A stretch of 62,467 bases of DNA from Capnocytophaga bilenii (lineage in GTDB: Bacteria > Bacteroidota > Bacteroidia > Flavobacteriales > Flavobacteriaceae). The notes beneath the pieces are model-generated. The model made no database searches, was not told where the DNA came from, and saw nothing but the letters and a program-made list of their open reading frames with translations. The stretch spans positions 1 through 62,467 of the forward strand of contig NZ_JAGDYP010000011.1 of assembly GCF_017565765.1 (NCBI RefSeq). Reading direction: 5' to 3'. The position numbers and the translations under genes are program-made. Shown here one piece after another: positions 1 through 9,135 of this stretch; within the stretch, counting starts at the first letter, position 1; each line of letters starts with the position of its first letter.

Positions 1-9
1 TAGGAGCCA

Positions 10-41
10 CAAAGATACAAAATTTGTGGTAAAACACCAAA
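10..41 (-). promoter_or_regulatory. Bacteroidetes-type promoter leaving the window leftwards
   Basis: Read on the minus strand this is TTTG (41-38), a 20-nt spacer and TATCTTTG (17-10), a full match to the Bacteroidetes primary-sigma consensus. It points to a minus-strand gene that begins just left of the window. It follows the terminator of the ndpA operon directly. Confidence 0.55.
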
Positions 42-45
42 TAAT

Positions 46-80
46 AAGAGGCTATCCGATAAAAGATAGCCTCTTTTTTA
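46..80 (-). terminator. Intrinsic terminator after the tig-ndpA operon
   Basis: Perfect 11-bp stem (46-56 with 65-75, core GAGGCTATC) around an 8-nt loop, flanked by T-runs. It can work on both strands. The nearest minus-strand gene ends at 161, so it probably ends that operon. Confidence 0.7.
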
Positions 81-160
81 TTCATTACTGATAATCAGCC
101 TTTTAAAACTTTTCGGACAGGCTCTTTTTTATTTTAATAGCATTTTGTATGCAATTTAAT

Positions 161-1225
161 TTAATCTGAGGCTTTTTGTTCTTTATTGAAATAAAGTAGA
201 TAATAATACATTTGCTTTTCTTCGTCCCAACCTTTTTCTATAAACTTATCTGCGGACTGAGGGTTGATAAAGTCCATACGTATTTGTATATGTGTATCTA
301 AATCAATCACATTCTTTATCTTCTTGCGTACATCTGTAACAGCTTTGTTGGCGATTGGGAAAGTAGATACATCTTCTATTTGGTATTTAGGTCCTTTTTC
401 TTCCTTATAATGCTTAAATTCGGGAATGAGCTCAGGGTTCTCAAATACTTCATTTACAAATGCTGTTTCTTCAAAATCATCATTCTTAGCAAAGTAATTA
501 ATAGCTCTATTCATAAAAAGCACCTCTTCCTTCTTGTCCTCTGCTGGTAAGATCACATCTTTTGCAAAATCCTGACTGAATTTTAGGTACTTTTTAGTAT
601 AAAAATTCTCGTCTATAAGGGCATCTACATTCAGGAAGTTTTCAAGCCAATATTTGGTGTCGTAACGATTGCTATCTATTGACAATATCTTGTAACCGTC
701 TTCTTTATTGACATTGAAAATGATACAACCTTTATCCAATCGTTGTAGGTTTACCCCCTCCTGAATAAGTATCTCTAACTGACTATCTTGCTCTTCAAAC
801 TGCAAAAAGCTATTCTTTACTTCCGATTTAAAAATTCCTACAGCTTTTACCTTTTCATTATCTAAGTAAGTGTCGTGCAAGAGTGCTACATACACCTCAC
901 CGTTCTTGATATGTGGGTGATTAGATTGATTGTACAAATGTTTGGCTATTTTTTGTGATTGCTCGTGAATAGTACTTTCATCATCAAAAATAGCTGTAAC
1001 CAATTGATAAAGCTCATTAAACTCTACATCGGCTTCGTGCACAAAGTGAAAATAATTTTGTTCTTTTTCACGAAAAGGCTTGAAAAAGTACTCTTTCAAC
1101 AAACCTATAATTTCATCATTCAAAGCATAGGGCTGTGCAGAGAGGAACAAAGGCTCGCCCTTGCTCTGGTTACCCACCCTATGCACTGATAAGGTTTCTA
1201 TATTTGTAGTATATAAATTCAGCAT
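161..1225 (-). CDS. Nucleoid-associated protein, NdpA/YejK family
   Basis: A 354-residue protein of the 37-kDa nucleoid-associated family (NdpA, YejK in E. coli). Members bind double-stranded DNA and sit on the nucleoid; their cellular role is poorly defined. The call rests on the overall length and order of blocks: an N-terminal stretch beginning MLNLYT, a central region with LHDTYLDNEKVKAVGIFK, and a charged C-terminal half. No signal peptide or membrane segment is visible, so it is cytosolic. It starts 13 nt after the gene at 1239-1748 and is probably the last gene of the long run that begins at tig. The family call is from recognition of sequence style, not a search. Confidence 0.7.
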   Translation of the reverse strand: MLNLYTTNIETLSVHRVGNQSKGEPLFLSAQPYALNDEIIGLLKEYFFKPFREKEQNYFHFVHEADVEFNELYQLVTAIFDDESTIHEQSQKIAKHLYNQSNHPHIKNGEVYVALLHDTYLDNEKVKAVGIFKSEVKNSFLQFEEQDSQLEILIQEGVNLQRLDKGCIIFNVNKEDGYKILSIDSNRYDTKYWLENFLNVDALIDENFYTKKYLKFSQDFAKDVILPAEDKKEEVLFMNRAINYFAKNDDFEETAFVNEVFENPELIPEFKHYKEEKGPKYQIEDVSTFPIANKAVTDVRKKIKNVIDLDTHIQIRMDFINPQSADKFIEKGWDEEKQMYYYLLYFNKEQKASD

Positions 1226-1238
1226 ATTATTTTAGGCA

Positions 1239-1748
1239 TTAATAGTATTCTTCAGAAAAGCCTTCATAGTAGTCTTCTTCATCTACATCAAAATCATTGA
1301 ACTCGTCTTCAAATTCATTAAAATCATCAGCTACAAAGTTCTTTTCGGGAGCTTCAGCAGGTATGCTCCCCACTGTATTGAGCACCATTGGGTAGGAAGC
1401 TCCAGCTTGCTCATCATCAATCTCTACTAAATTCACAAAGAACGTCCACATTTGCATAAAGTCGTAAATGTAAAGGAGCTTGGGGTTGTCTTCACTTACT
1501 ACCTCATCAATAGTAGTTTCCTCCATTAGGCGTGTTTCGCCACTTTCTGAAACATCAAAGAGGGTAATTTCCTCGCCTTGATTCCAATCATCATCAGTAA
1601 GGTAAAAAGAAGCCATTTCCTCACCTGTAAAGCCGAATGATTGGTTGATAACGTTATGAAAATCTTCTAATGTAGCGTCTTCCTGAATGATAATATCTCT
1701 AAATACATCTTCTTTTACATCAAGAATAACTCTGAATTTGTATACCAT
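1239..1748 (-). CDS. pRiA4b ORF-3-like (IS1096 passenger-type) protein
   Basis: A 169-residue acidic protein. Its N-terminal pattern (YKFRVILDVKEDVFRDIIIQ, then a DFHNVINQSFGF block and FYLTDDDW) matches the plasmid pRiA4b ORF-3 family, first seen as a transposon or plasmid passenger but widespread as a stand-alone gene in Bacteroidota. The fold is a compact alpha/beta unit; no enzyme activity is established. The last 45 residues are a very acidic D/E/F/Y-rich tail. It sits 17 nt after the acyl-CoA synthetase gene and 13 nt before the NdpA-like gene, so it is almost surely co-transcribed. There is no sign of a mobile element around it here. Confidence 0.65.
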   Translation of the reverse strand: MVYKFRVILDVKEDVFRDIIIQEDATLEDFHNVINQSFGFTGEEMASFYLTDDDWNQGEEITLFDVSESGETRLMEETTIDEVVSEDNPKLLYIYDFMQMWTFFVNLVEIDDEQAGASYPMVLNTVGSIPAEAPEKNFVADDFNEFEDEFNDFDVDEEDYYEGFSEEYY

Positions 1749-1765
1749 AATATGATTGATTGTTA

Positions 1766-3403
1766 TTAGTTTTCGTCTTCTTCTTGTAAACCAAGTTCTT
1801 TGGTAGATATTTCACGCATTTCTACTTTACGTATTTTGCCTGAAATAGTCATTGGGAACTCTTGTACAAATTTCCAATAGCGAGGCACTTTGTAATGTGC
1901 AATACGCCCTTTGCAGAAGTTATGTAATTCTTCTTCGGTGAGGGTAACGCCTTCTTTAGGTTTTATCCACGCCATTACCTCTTCGCCAAACTTCTTGCTT
2001 GGTACGCCTATTACTTGGGCATCCATAACGCCCTCATAGGTATATAAAAAGTCTTCTATTTCTTTAGGAGAGATATTTTCACCTCCACGAATAATAAGGT
2101 CTTTAATACGCCCTGAAATATGCACATAGCCATCATCGTCCATCATAGCGAGGTCACCAGAGTGCATCCAGCGTTGCTCATCTATTACCTGAGCGGTAGC
2201 TTGTGGGCTATTCCAATACTTTAGCATTACCGAGTAGCCACGCGTACAAAGCTCGCCGTTCTCGCCTCGCTTTACAATAGCTTTGGTTTCGGGGTTGATA
2301 ATCTTGATTTCTAAATGGTCGTGAATAGTGCCTACAGAGTGGATTTGTTTTTCAAAAGGAGCTCCTATCTTTGTTTGTGTAGATACGGGTGAGGTTTCGG
2401 TCATTCCGTAGCATATAGTAATTTCGTGCATATTCATCTGCTCTTTCACCCGCTTCATAATCTCTGGTGGGCAAAGTGCTCCTGCCATTACCCCTGTGCG
2501 CAAGCTGGATAAATCATAAGGGTGCCTATCGAGCACATAAAGTTCTGAAATAAACATAGTTGGAACGCCATAAAGGGAAGTACAACGCTCTTTTTCAACC
2601 GCTTCCAAAGTACGCGTAGCATCAAAGCTATCATTGGGGATTACCATTGTAGCTCCGTGAGAGGTGCAGCACAAATTGCCTATCACCATACCAAAACAAT
2701 GATAAAAAGGCACGGGAATACAAACGCGGTCTTTTTCGGTATAATTCATACGAATGCCGATAAAGTAAGCATTATTAAGTATATTATGGTGCGATAAGGT
2801 TACTCCTTTAGGATTACCCGTAGTACCTGAAGTATATTGGATATTTACGGGGTCGTCAAATTGTACTTTGTCTTCGTACTCTTTGAGTTTTTCATCGGAT
2901 ATTTTTTTGCCTTTCTCTAAAAAGCGTTGCCATTCTTCTCCCCAAAAAACTTCTTTGCGCAAGCTTTCTGTAAATTCGCGAGCATCGTCTATCATTTTCC
3001 TATAATCACTGCTTTTAAACTTTTCAGCAGCAAACATATAGGCTATTCCTGACTGGTTGATAACGTAAATAAGCTCACTGGTGCGATAGGCGGGGTTGAT
3101 ATTTACCATTACCACGCCTATTTTGGCAGTAGCAAACTGCAGCAGTGTCCATTCACTACAATTAGGAGACCAAATACCTACGCGATCTCCACTTTTTACG
3201 CCTAAAGCTATTAATCCTTTGGCAACAGCGGTTACTTGTTCGTAAAATTCGGCATAGGTAGCTCTATAGTTTTGATGAGAAACTATAAGCGCTTCCTTAT
3301 TAGGGTATTTGGCTACCGTTTTGCGCAAGTTTTCATCTATAGTTTCACCCAACAAGGGTATATTAGAAGCCCCATTGGTATAAGCTAATTTTTTCATTAT
3401 CAA
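1766..3403 (-). CDS. AMP-dependent acyl-CoA synthetase
   Basis: A 545-residue member of the ANL adenylating superfamily that activates a carboxylic acid (probably a fatty acid) with ATP and ligates it to CoA. The P-loop-like motif YTSGTTGNPKGVTLSHHN is at about residue 190. The adenylate-binding CYGMTETSP block is near 333, the hinge SGRIKDLIIRGGENI near 430, and the C-terminal catalytic lysine motif SGKIRK near 523. Length is typical of medium/long-chain acyl-CoA synthetases. Two start codons lie close together (3403 and 3397); the track start is kept. It follows trmD by 9 nt. Substrate chain length cannot be read from sequence. Confidence 0.85.
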   Translation of the reverse strand: MIMKKLAYTNGASNIPLLGETIDENLRKTVAKYPNKEALIVSHQNYRATYAEFYEQVTAVAKGLIALGVKSGDRVGIWSPNCSEWTLLQFATAKIGVVMVNINPAYRTSELIYVINQSGIAYMFAAEKFKSSDYRKMIDDAREFTESLRKEVFWGEEWQRFLEKGKKISDEKLKEYEDKVQFDDPVNIQYTSGTTGNPKGVTLSHHNILNNAYFIGIRMNYTEKDRVCIPVPFYHCFGMVIGNLCCTSHGATMVIPNDSFDATRTLEAVEKERCTSLYGVPTMFISELYVLDRHPYDLSSLRTGVMAGALCPPEIMKRVKEQMNMHEITICYGMTETSPVSTQTKIGAPFEKQIHSVGTIHDHLEIKIINPETKAIVKRGENGELCTRGYSVMLKYWNSPQATAQVIDEQRWMHSGDLAMMDDDGYVHISGRIKDLIIRGGENISPKEIEDFLYTYEGVMDAQVIGVPSKKFGEEVMAWIKPKEGVTLTEEELHNFCKGRIAHYKVPRYWKFVQEFPMTISGKIRKVEMREISTKELGLQEEDEN

Positions 3404-3412
3404 AAAGGTTTT

Positions 3413-4087
3413 TTATTTAAGTAAATCAGGACGTTTAGCAAGGGTGTGTTTATATGCCATTTCTTCACGCCATTGTTCAATCTTGGGAGTGTTGCCACTA
3501 AGAAGTACTTCGGGAACTTCCCAGCCTTTATAATTGGCAGGACGAGTGTAAATGGGGGGTGCTAAGAGATTATCCTGAAAGGAATCGGTAAGTGCTGAGG
3601 TTTCATCGGAAAGGACACCTGGTATAAGGCGTACAATAGCATCGCAGAGTACGGCTGCCCCTAATTCGCCTCCTGAGAGCACATAATCGCCTATAGAGAT
3701 TTCTTTAGTGATAAAATGGTCGCGTACACGCTGGTCTACCCCCTTGAAATGCCCACATAAAATGATTAGGTTCTCCTTTAATGACAAGGAGTTTGCCATT
3801 TTTTGGTGTAGTGTTTCGCCATCGGGGGTGAGGTATATCACCTCATCGTAATTGCGTTGCGCTTTAAGAGCACTGATGCATTTATCAATGGGCTCAATCA
3901 TCATTACCATTCCTGCTCCACCGCCAAACTGGTAGTCATCTACTTGTTTATAGGCATTATTGGCATAGTCGTGTAGGTTATGAAAATGCACCTCTGCTAA
4001 TCCTTTATCAATAGCACGCTTCATTATAGAAAAGGAGAAAGGGCTCTCCATTAGTTCGGGTGCTACTGAAATAATATCAATGCGCAT
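3413..4087 (-). CDS. trmD: tRNA (guanine(37)-N1)-methyltransferase
   Basis: TrmD, 224 residues, methylates N1 of G37 next to the anticodon with S-adenosylmethionine and so prevents +1 frameshifting. It is a SPOUT-class trefoil-knot enzyme. The glycine-rich GGGAGMVM segment lies near residue 57. The knot motifs [12 protein letters not shown] (near 112) and [14 protein letters not shown] (near 132) are intact, and length is normal. Two nucleotides separate it from the upstream membrane protein gene. In most bacteria trmD lies in a ribosomal-protein operon (rpsP-rimM-trmD-rplS); here it is embedded in the tig-clpPX run instead. Confidence 0.95.
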   Translation of the reverse strand: MRIDIISVAPELMESPFSFSIMKRAIDKGLAEVHFHNLHDYANNAYKQVDDYQFGGGAGMVMMIEPIDKCISALKAQRNYDEVIYLTPDGETLHQKMANSLSLKENLIILCGHFKGVDQRVRDHFITKEISIGDYVLSGGELGAAVLCDAIVRLIPGVLSDETSALTDSFQDNLLAPPIYTRPANYKGWEVPEVLLSGNTPKIEQWREEMAYKHTLAKRPDLLK

Positions 4088-4089
4088 TA

Positions 4090-4770
4090 TTAACGGTGTT
4101 TATTAATCTCGTCTTGCAATTGTCGGCGTACTTTTTGTTCGCGCTCAATAGCAGCTTTTCTATAATTTTCATATTCTTGTTGTAATTCGCCTAATTCATT
4201 GATAGAATTTTTGGTAATTACGTTGCTATTGGTGTATTTATAGATATAAAAGGCTAATAATCCTGCTAATATAAGCACAATAACCCACATAATGGTACTA
4301 TAAACCCCTTTAGAGAGCAATACACCGAAGAAATTAACGCTATCATTTTGGTCTTTTGTTTGGTCGAGGGTAGTTTGTAGCTCGGTGATTTTATCATTTA
4401 GTTCTTTTATATTCTGAAGATGGGTAGCTACAGCTTGTTTTTGGGTACTGAGCTGTCCTCTAATTGCATTGATAGTATCAGCCATACTGCGTTGAAAGGT
4501 AGCTAATTTGGCTCTATCTAGCATCTTAAAGTTTTGCCAAGCTCCTGATTTATCTACAAGCTGCTGAAATACACCTTCTAAGGTAGTTGGCTTCATTTCT
4601 TCTTGTGCGGCTACTACTCCCATAGGGGCATTTTGCGTACGCTGATTGCGTTGATAGTATTCTTGTTGTGCTGATTGTGCAGATTGTGAGTGCCTTGTGG
4701 CTGTAGAATCTTGTGCAACTGCAGTATGCAATGCCAAAATACTCAATGATATTATTATTATTTTTTTCAT
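4090..4770 (-). CDS. Exported coiled-coil protein with one membrane segment
   Basis: A 226-residue protein of unknown function, conserved in position next to trmD in Flavobacteriaceae to my knowledge, and for that reason sometimes mislabelled as a tRNA methyltransferase. It has none of the TrmD motifs. An N-terminal signal peptide ([19 protein letters not shown]) is followed by a Q/S-rich linker, a long helical region with heptad-like spacing (about residues 75-145), a transmembrane helix near 157-175 ([19 protein letters not shown]), and a highly charged C-terminal helix. The likely topology is periplasmic coiled coil, one inner-membrane span and cytoplasmic tail. It may act as an envelope scaffold, but that is inference. 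Confidence 0.7.
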   Translation of the reverse strand: MKKIIIISLSILALHTAVAQDSTATRHSQSAQSAQQEYYQRNQRTQNAPMGVVAAQEEMKPTTLEGVFQQLVDKSGAWQNFKMLDRAKLATFQRSMADTINAIRGQLSTQKQAVATHLQNIKELNDKITELQTTLDQTKDQNDSVNFFGVLLSKGVYSTIMWVIVLILAGLLAFYIYKYTNSNVITKNSINELGELQQEYENYRKAAIEREQKVRRQLQDEINKHR

Positions 4771-4784
4771 TTTACGAGTTGTTT

Positions 4785-5390
4785 TTATAAGTCAAGTGTT
4801 GGGAGTGTTTGCATCACATTGATAAAATCATCAACAATAGTGAGTCCTTTATCTTGATTGTACCATTTTTGTAAATCCTCTTTAAATTCGGGGGTTAGTG
4901 AGCCGTGAGCTGCTTTAAAATCATCTACCATTTTTTTGGCTGCGGAGGGTCGTGAGCCCCAATAAGCCAATACGTTATCCTGTAAATCTAAAAAGATAAC
5001 AATAGGGATAGCTTTTCCTCCGTTGGTAAGAAAGAGGTTCATCAGTTCCTCATTTTCGTCTCTAAATACTATTTTCATAGTAAGCTTGGGGTTAAGCTCT
5101 GTTATCTTATGCACTACAGGCAAAATCTGTGCTGCATCGGCGCACCAGCTTTCTGTAATAACAAGCAGACAAAGGCTATGAGGGTAGTTTTTGAAAAATG
5201 CCGCTTTATCTTCAGGAATAACAATCGTTTTGTCCAATCGCTTGTAACGTTTCTGATTTAGTGCAGTATAATGTATGCGATCCTCAGTTTGTTCTGTACC
5301 ACTACTCTTCCCCTCTGCTTCATATTTATCAATAAGATGACGATAGGTTTCATACGAAACAGATTTCAATAAGCTATCTCTAATTATCAT
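4785..5390 (-). CDS. Thioredoxin-like protein with a single active-site Cys
   Basis: A 201-residue thioredoxin-fold protein. The block CLLVITESWCADAAQILPV (about residues 85-103) corresponds to the thioredoxin active site, but the usual CxxC is CADA, so only the first Cys is kept. The cis-proline region follows as GGKAIPIVIF. Family members in Flavobacteria are annotated as thioredoxin family proteins; a monothiol site suits a mixed-disulfide or binding role rather than a classic reductase. There is no signal peptide, so it is cytosolic. It lies 38 nt after clpX and 14 nt before the next gene, in the same run. Confidence 0.75.
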   Translation of the reverse strand: MIIRDSLLKSVSYETYRHLIDKYEAEGKSSGTEQTEDRIHYTALNQKRYKRLDKTIVIPEDKAAFFKNYPHSLCLLVITESWCADAAQILPVVHKITELNPKLTMKIVFRDENEELMNLFLTNGGKAIPIVIFLDLQDNVLAYWGSRPSAAKKMVDDFKAAHGSLTPEFKEDLQKWYNQDKGLTIVDDFINVMQTLPTLDL

Positions 5391-5428
5391 TGTTTTTTTG
5401 GTTTTATAGTTTTAAAGTTATGACTTTT

Positions 5429-6661
5429 TTACGATGCTATTTGCAATGCCGATTTATTGAGTTTATCCTCGGCATATTCTTTAGTAACAGTAAGGTTTTT
5501 TACACCAGTATTGGGTAGCTCGAACATTGCATCGGTGAGGATATTCTCACAGAGGGAACGCAAGCCACGAGCACCGAGCTTGTATTCTAAGGCTTTATCA
5601 ACTATGAAGTCGAGAGCTCCTTCAGTAATCTCGAAGTGGATACCGTCCATTTCAAACAGTTTTTTGTACTGTTTGATAATAGCGTTTTTAGGCTCGGTGA
5701 GTATCATTCTCAGTGTTTGCTTATCAAGAGGGTTCATATAGGTAAGCACTGGCAGACGCCCAATAATTTCGGGTATTAAGCCAAAATCTTTGAGGTCTTT
5801 AGGAATGATATACTGCACTAAGTTTTTACGGTCTATCTGTGTATTTTTAGATGAGTTGTAACCTACAGCTTGCATATTCAAGCGTTTAGAGATAACGCGT
5901 TCTATACCATCAAAAGCACCACCTGCTATAAAGAGAATATGCTCGGTATTGACTTCTATGTACTTTTGGTCGGGGTGTTTTCTACCGCCTTTAGGGGGTA
6001 CATTTACCACCGAGCCTTCTAAGAGCTTTAAGAGTGCTTGTTGCACGCCTTCGCCTGAAACATCGCGGGTAATAGAAGGGTTATCACTCTTGCGAGCTAT
6101 TTTATCAATTTCATCAATAAATACGATACCACGTTCGGCTTTAGCCACATCATAGTCGGCAGCTTGTAGAAGGCGTGATAAGATACTTTCTACATCTTCG
6201 CCCACATAGCCTGCTTCGGTAAGCACAGTAGCATCGACAATTGCGATAGGCACGTTGAGCATTTTGGCAATAGTGCGAGCTACTAAGGTTTTGCCTGTAC
6301 CTGTTTCGCCTACCATTATCACATTGCTCTTTTGTATTTCAACCTCATCGTCTATATTGGGTTGATTTAGGCGTTTGTAGTGGTTATACACCGCTACAGA
6401 GAGTATTTTTTTAGTAAAATCTTGCCCAATGACGTATTGGTCGAGGAAATGTTTAATTTCCTGTGGTGTTTTTAAGGTAAGCTCACCAAGAGTGGCTTTG
6501 CTATCTTTTGTTTTTTTGTTGCTGAGTGCTTCGCCGATGATGATATTGCACTGATCTACACAATAATTGCATATATTACCAGCCATACCTCTTATAAGTA
6601 GTTCGGTTTCAGCTTCAGCACGCCCACAGAATGAGCAGTAGTCTTCTTGTTTTTTAGCCAT
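5429..6661 (-). CDS. clpX: ATP-dependent Clp protease ATP-binding subunit
   Basis: ClpX, 410 residues, the AAA+ unfoldase that feeds substrates into ClpP. The N-terminal zinc-binding domain has its four cysteines (CSFC near residue 9, then CNYC near 31). The Walker A motif GETGTGKT is near 118 and Walker B FIDEIDK near 182. Sensor and C-terminal small-domain motifs ([13 protein letters not shown]) are present. Its ATG overlaps the clpP stop as TAATG, a sign of translational coupling and equal expression of the two partners. Confidence 0.97.
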   Translation of the reverse strand: MAKKQEDYCSFCGRAEAETELLIRGMAGNICNYCVDQCNIIIGEALSNKKTKDSKATLGELTLKTPQEIKHFLDQYVIGQDFTKKILSVAVYNHYKRLNQPNIDDEVEIQKSNVIMVGETGTGKTLVARTIAKMLNVPIAIVDATVLTEAGYVGEDVESILSRLLQAADYDVAKAERGIVFIDEIDKIARKSDNPSITRDVSGEGVQQALLKLLEGSVVNVPPKGGRKHPDQKYIEVNTEHILFIAGGAFDGIERVISKRLNMQAVGYNSSKNTQIDRKNLVQYIIPKDLKDFGLIPEIIGRLPVLTYMNPLDKQTLRMILTEPKNAIIKQYKKLFEMDGIHFEITEGALDFIVDKALEYKLGARGLRSLCENILTDAMFELPNTGVKNLTVTKEYAEDKLNKSALQIAS

Positions 6662-7320
6662 TATTTTCGTTCTAATACTTCGTCAATCATACCATAGTCT
6701 TTAGCCTCGCGTGCTATCATCCAATAGTCGCGTTCGGAGTCTTTATAGACTTTAGTGAAAGGCTGTTTTGTGTGTTTGGCAATGATTTCGTAAAGTTCAT
6801 TTTTAATTTTTAACATCTCTTTCAAGTTGATTTCCATATCGCTGGCAACTCCTTGTGCACCCCCCGATGGTTGGTGTATCATCACGCGTGAGTGAGGCAG
6901 TGCTGAACGCTTTCCTTGCGCGCCTGCACACAATAAAACTGCCGACATAGAGGCTGCCATACCTGTACAGATAGTAGCTACATCGGGTTTGATGAATTGC
7001 ATAGTGTCGTAGATACCTAATCCTGCATATACACTACCGCCGGGTGAATTGATATAAATTTGAATATCCTTACCGCTATCTACGCTTTCAAGGAAGAGTA
7101 ATTGAGCGGTGATGATGTTGGCTACTTGGTCATTTACATCGGTGCCGAGGAAGATGATTCTATCCATCATCAGGCGAGAGAAAACGTCCATTTGGGCTAC
7201 ATTTAGCTGGCGTTCTTCCATAATATATGGAGTCATACTTGCGATAATTTTATCGTAGTATAGACTATTGATACCGCGCTCTTTGGTAGCATATTTTTTA
7301 AATTCGTCTGTTAAGTTCAT
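6661..7320 (-). CDS. clpP: ATP-dependent Clp protease proteolytic subunit
   Basis: ClpP, 219 residues, the serine peptidase chamber of the ClpXP degradation machine. The catalytic serine is in [11 protein letters not shown], the histidine in [10 protein letters not shown], and the aspartate in the SERDYWM segment, all in the usual order. Length is normal and the N-terminal propeptide region is short. It lies between tig and clpX, the usual tig-clpP-clpX order. It is separated from tig by a 111-nt spacer that holds a long perfect inverted repeat. Confidence 0.97.
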   Translation of the reverse strand: MNLTDEFKKYATKERGINSLYYDKIIASMTPYIMEERQLNVAQMDVFSRLMMDRIIFLGTDVNDQVANIITAQLLFLESVDSGKDIQIYINSPGGSVYAGLGIYDTMQFIKPDVATICTGMAASMSAVLLCAGAQGKRSALPHSRVMIHQPSGGAQGVASDMEINLKEMLKIKNELYEIIAKHTKQPFTKVYKDSERDYWMIAREAKDYGMIDEVLERK

Positions 7321-7352
7321 TTTTTATATTGTTAGGTATGTTAGTACGCAAA

Positions 7353-7405
7353 GTCCAAAATTGTCAAAAAAGTAGTTATCATACTTTATTTTGACAATTT
7401 TGGAC
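7353..7405. repeat. Perfect 17-bp inverted repeat between tig and clpP
   Basis: The arms 7353-7369 and 7389-7405 (GTCCAAAATTGTCAAAA and its complement) pair perfectly around a 19-nt loop. There is no T-run after the stem on the minus strand beyond ordinary AT-rich sequence, so it is not a textbook terminator. It could be an mRNA hairpin that tunes tig versus clpPX, an operator, or a relic of a small transposable element. Confidence 0.75.
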
Positions 7406-7431
7406 TGGTTATTTGTAGTCTTTATAGGGTT

Positions 7432-8760
7432 TTATTCGGGAAATGCTAATTTCACGAACTCGTCAAAAGTTACTTTTTTGGTATTGATATTGACGTTTTG
7501 TTTATAGAAATCTATCAATTTTTGGAATACTACTTGTTGCTGGATACGTTGTACTTCGTTACGGTCTTTTAGTAACTTAGCTACGATGTCATTCACATAG
7601 TCTTCGTCTTGGGCATTGAAGCCGTATTGTATCAATTGTGCTTTCACGTAATTAGCAGCGAAGTTTTTCAAATCGTCAGGAGTGGGTTGCAATCCGTTAT
7701 CGTTGAGTATTTTTTCTTCGATAAGCTGGTAGCGTAAGCCTTTTTCTGAACGCTCATATTCTTCATTAGCCTCTTGTTCGGTAAGCTCTTTTTCACCTGA
7801 AGTGCGCAACCATTTTCTCAAAAACTGAGATGGGAGCTCGAATTTAGTATTATCTACTAAATAATCGGTTACGGTGTTCAAAAAGTGCTGGTCGGCTTGT
7901 TCTGTATATTGGTGTTGTGCTCCTTCTTTAATTTTTTCGCGCAATTGAGCTTCCTCGGTAACGCTACCGTCAGGGAATAGCTTGCTGAACAATTCGGCAT
8001 CTAAAGCAGCAGGTTCACGCTCATTGATTTCTTCTAAGGTGAAAGTAACTTCGATGTCTAAATGATGTGCTTCATCGTGAGATACTTTTAGGTAGTGCAT
8101 TAGGCTATGTGCATCAGCAAACAGACCTTTGGTTTGCAATGAATATTGGTCGCCTATTTTTTTGCCTATGAACAGCTTGCGGGCATCATCAGAAAGAGCT
8201 GATAGAGGGAATGTAGCTTGTGTATCAATACCTTTTTCTTCGTTGAAGAATGTTCCGCTTACTTCTACTCCGTCTTTATCGGCTACTTCTCCTTTGGCTA
8301 CGAGTTTGCCAAATTGTTTTTGTATATTAGCAATTTGGTTGTCGATAACTTTATCATCTACAGTAATTTCGTAGTAATCTAAGGGGGTTGCAGGTTTAAG
8401 ATTTACTTCAATAGTAGGTGCTAAACCTATTTCGAAATCAAAAGAGAAGTCATCGGCATCTAAATTGATGTCTTGTTTTTCTTTGGGTAGTGGATTGGCT
8501 AAAATATTGAGTTTTTCGTCTGCCAAATATTTATATAAAGCATCTTGAAGAACTTTATTGATTTCGTCAAACTTGATAGCTTTACCATATTGGCGTTTAA
8601 TCATACTTGCGGGTACGTGTCCTTTTCTAAAACCTGGTACGTTGGCGGTTTTTCTGTAATTGGCAATGGTTTCCTCTACTTGAGTGTTGTAATCTGCTTT
8701 CTCTACATTGATTGTGATAACGGCATTCAAATCATCGATTTGAGTTTTTGATATATTCAT
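7432..8760 (-). CDS. tig: Trigger factor chaperone
   Basis: Trigger factor, 442 residues, the ribosome-associated chaperone that meets nascent chains at the exit tunnel. The N-terminal ribosome-binding signature lies in VPGFRKGHVPASMI (about residues 39-52). The central PPIase-like domain is diverged, as is usual in Bacteroidota, and the C-terminal helical arms are charged. Its promoter (8798-8828) is clear, making it the first gene of the run with clpP and clpX downstream. Confidence 0.93.
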   Translation of the reverse strand: MNISKTQIDDLNAVITINVEKADYNTQVEETIANYRKTANVPGFRKGHVPASMIKRQYGKAIKFDEINKVLQDALYKYLADEKLNILANPLPKEKQDINLDADDFSFDFEIGLAPTIEVNLKPATPLDYYEITVDDKVIDNQIANIQKQFGKLVAKGEVADKDGVEVSGTFFNEEKGIDTQATFPLSALSDDARKLFIGKKIGDQYSLQTKGLFADAHSLMHYLKVSHDEAHHLDIEVTFTLEEINEREPAALDAELFSKLFPDGSVTEEAQLREKIKEGAQHQYTEQADQHFLNTVTDYLVDNTKFELPSQFLRKWLRTSGEKELTEQEANEEYERSEKGLRYQLIEEKILNDNGLQPTPDDLKNFAANYVKAQLIQYGFNAQDEDYVNDIVAKLLKDRNEVQRIQQQVVFQKLIDFYKQNVNINTKKVTFDEFVKLAFPE

Positions 8761-8797
8761 TTCTTTAAATATTTATCTAACTAAACTTTTCAGCTTG

Positions 8798-8828
8798 CAA
8801 AGGTACAACAAAATATTTAAATATGCAA
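8798..8828 (-). promoter_or_regulatory. Promoter of tig
   Basis: On the minus strand TTG (8828-8826), a 20-nt spacer and TACCTTTG (8805-8798). It matches the Bacteroidetes consensus and lies 38 nt before the tig start. Confidence 0.65.
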
Positions 8829-8878
8829 TAGTTTTAAAAAATATTTATAATTGTGGTACCCTATCTAACTACACTAAC

Positions 8879-9083
8879 TCGGTGCGAGCCGTACAGGCTT
8901 CACATACTCAGCTGCGCCAGCTCGGTGCGAGCCGCACGGGCTTTTATCCTTCGGTGCGAGCCGCACGGGCTTTTATCCTTCGGTGCGAGCCGCACAGGCT
9001 TTTATCCTTCGCTTATCCTTCGCTTATCCTTCGCTTATCCTTCGCTTATCCTTCGCTTATCCTTCGCTCAACCTTCGGTGAGG
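8879..9083. repeat. GC-rich intergenic repeat cluster 1
   Basis: Three to four copies of a unit with the palindrome GTGCGAGCCGCAC followed by a (G/A)GGCTTTTATCCTTC tail, then about six tandem copies of an 11-mer (TATCCTTCGCT). It is much richer in GC than its surroundings. It fills most of the 375-nt gap between tig and the TRIC gene; frame-open translations across it are repeat artefacts. Related clusters lie at 33190-33476 and 46053-46100. Confidence 0.85.
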
Positions 9084-9135
9084 TACACAATTAGATTAGT
9101 TATTCAAAGGAAAGTATTAATTTTTTGATTAAAGG

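Noticed and set aside
1239-1748. Mobile-element passenger because of the pRiA4b/IS1096 family name
   Set aside because: It lies in a co-directional core operon with no transposase or terminal repeats.
4090-4770. A second tRNA methyltransferase beside trmD
   Set aside because: It has a signal peptide, coiled coil and membrane span and no SPOUT motifs.
8795-9128. Small plus-strand proteins near tig
   Set aside because: They are translations of the intergenic repeats and start inside the tig promoter.
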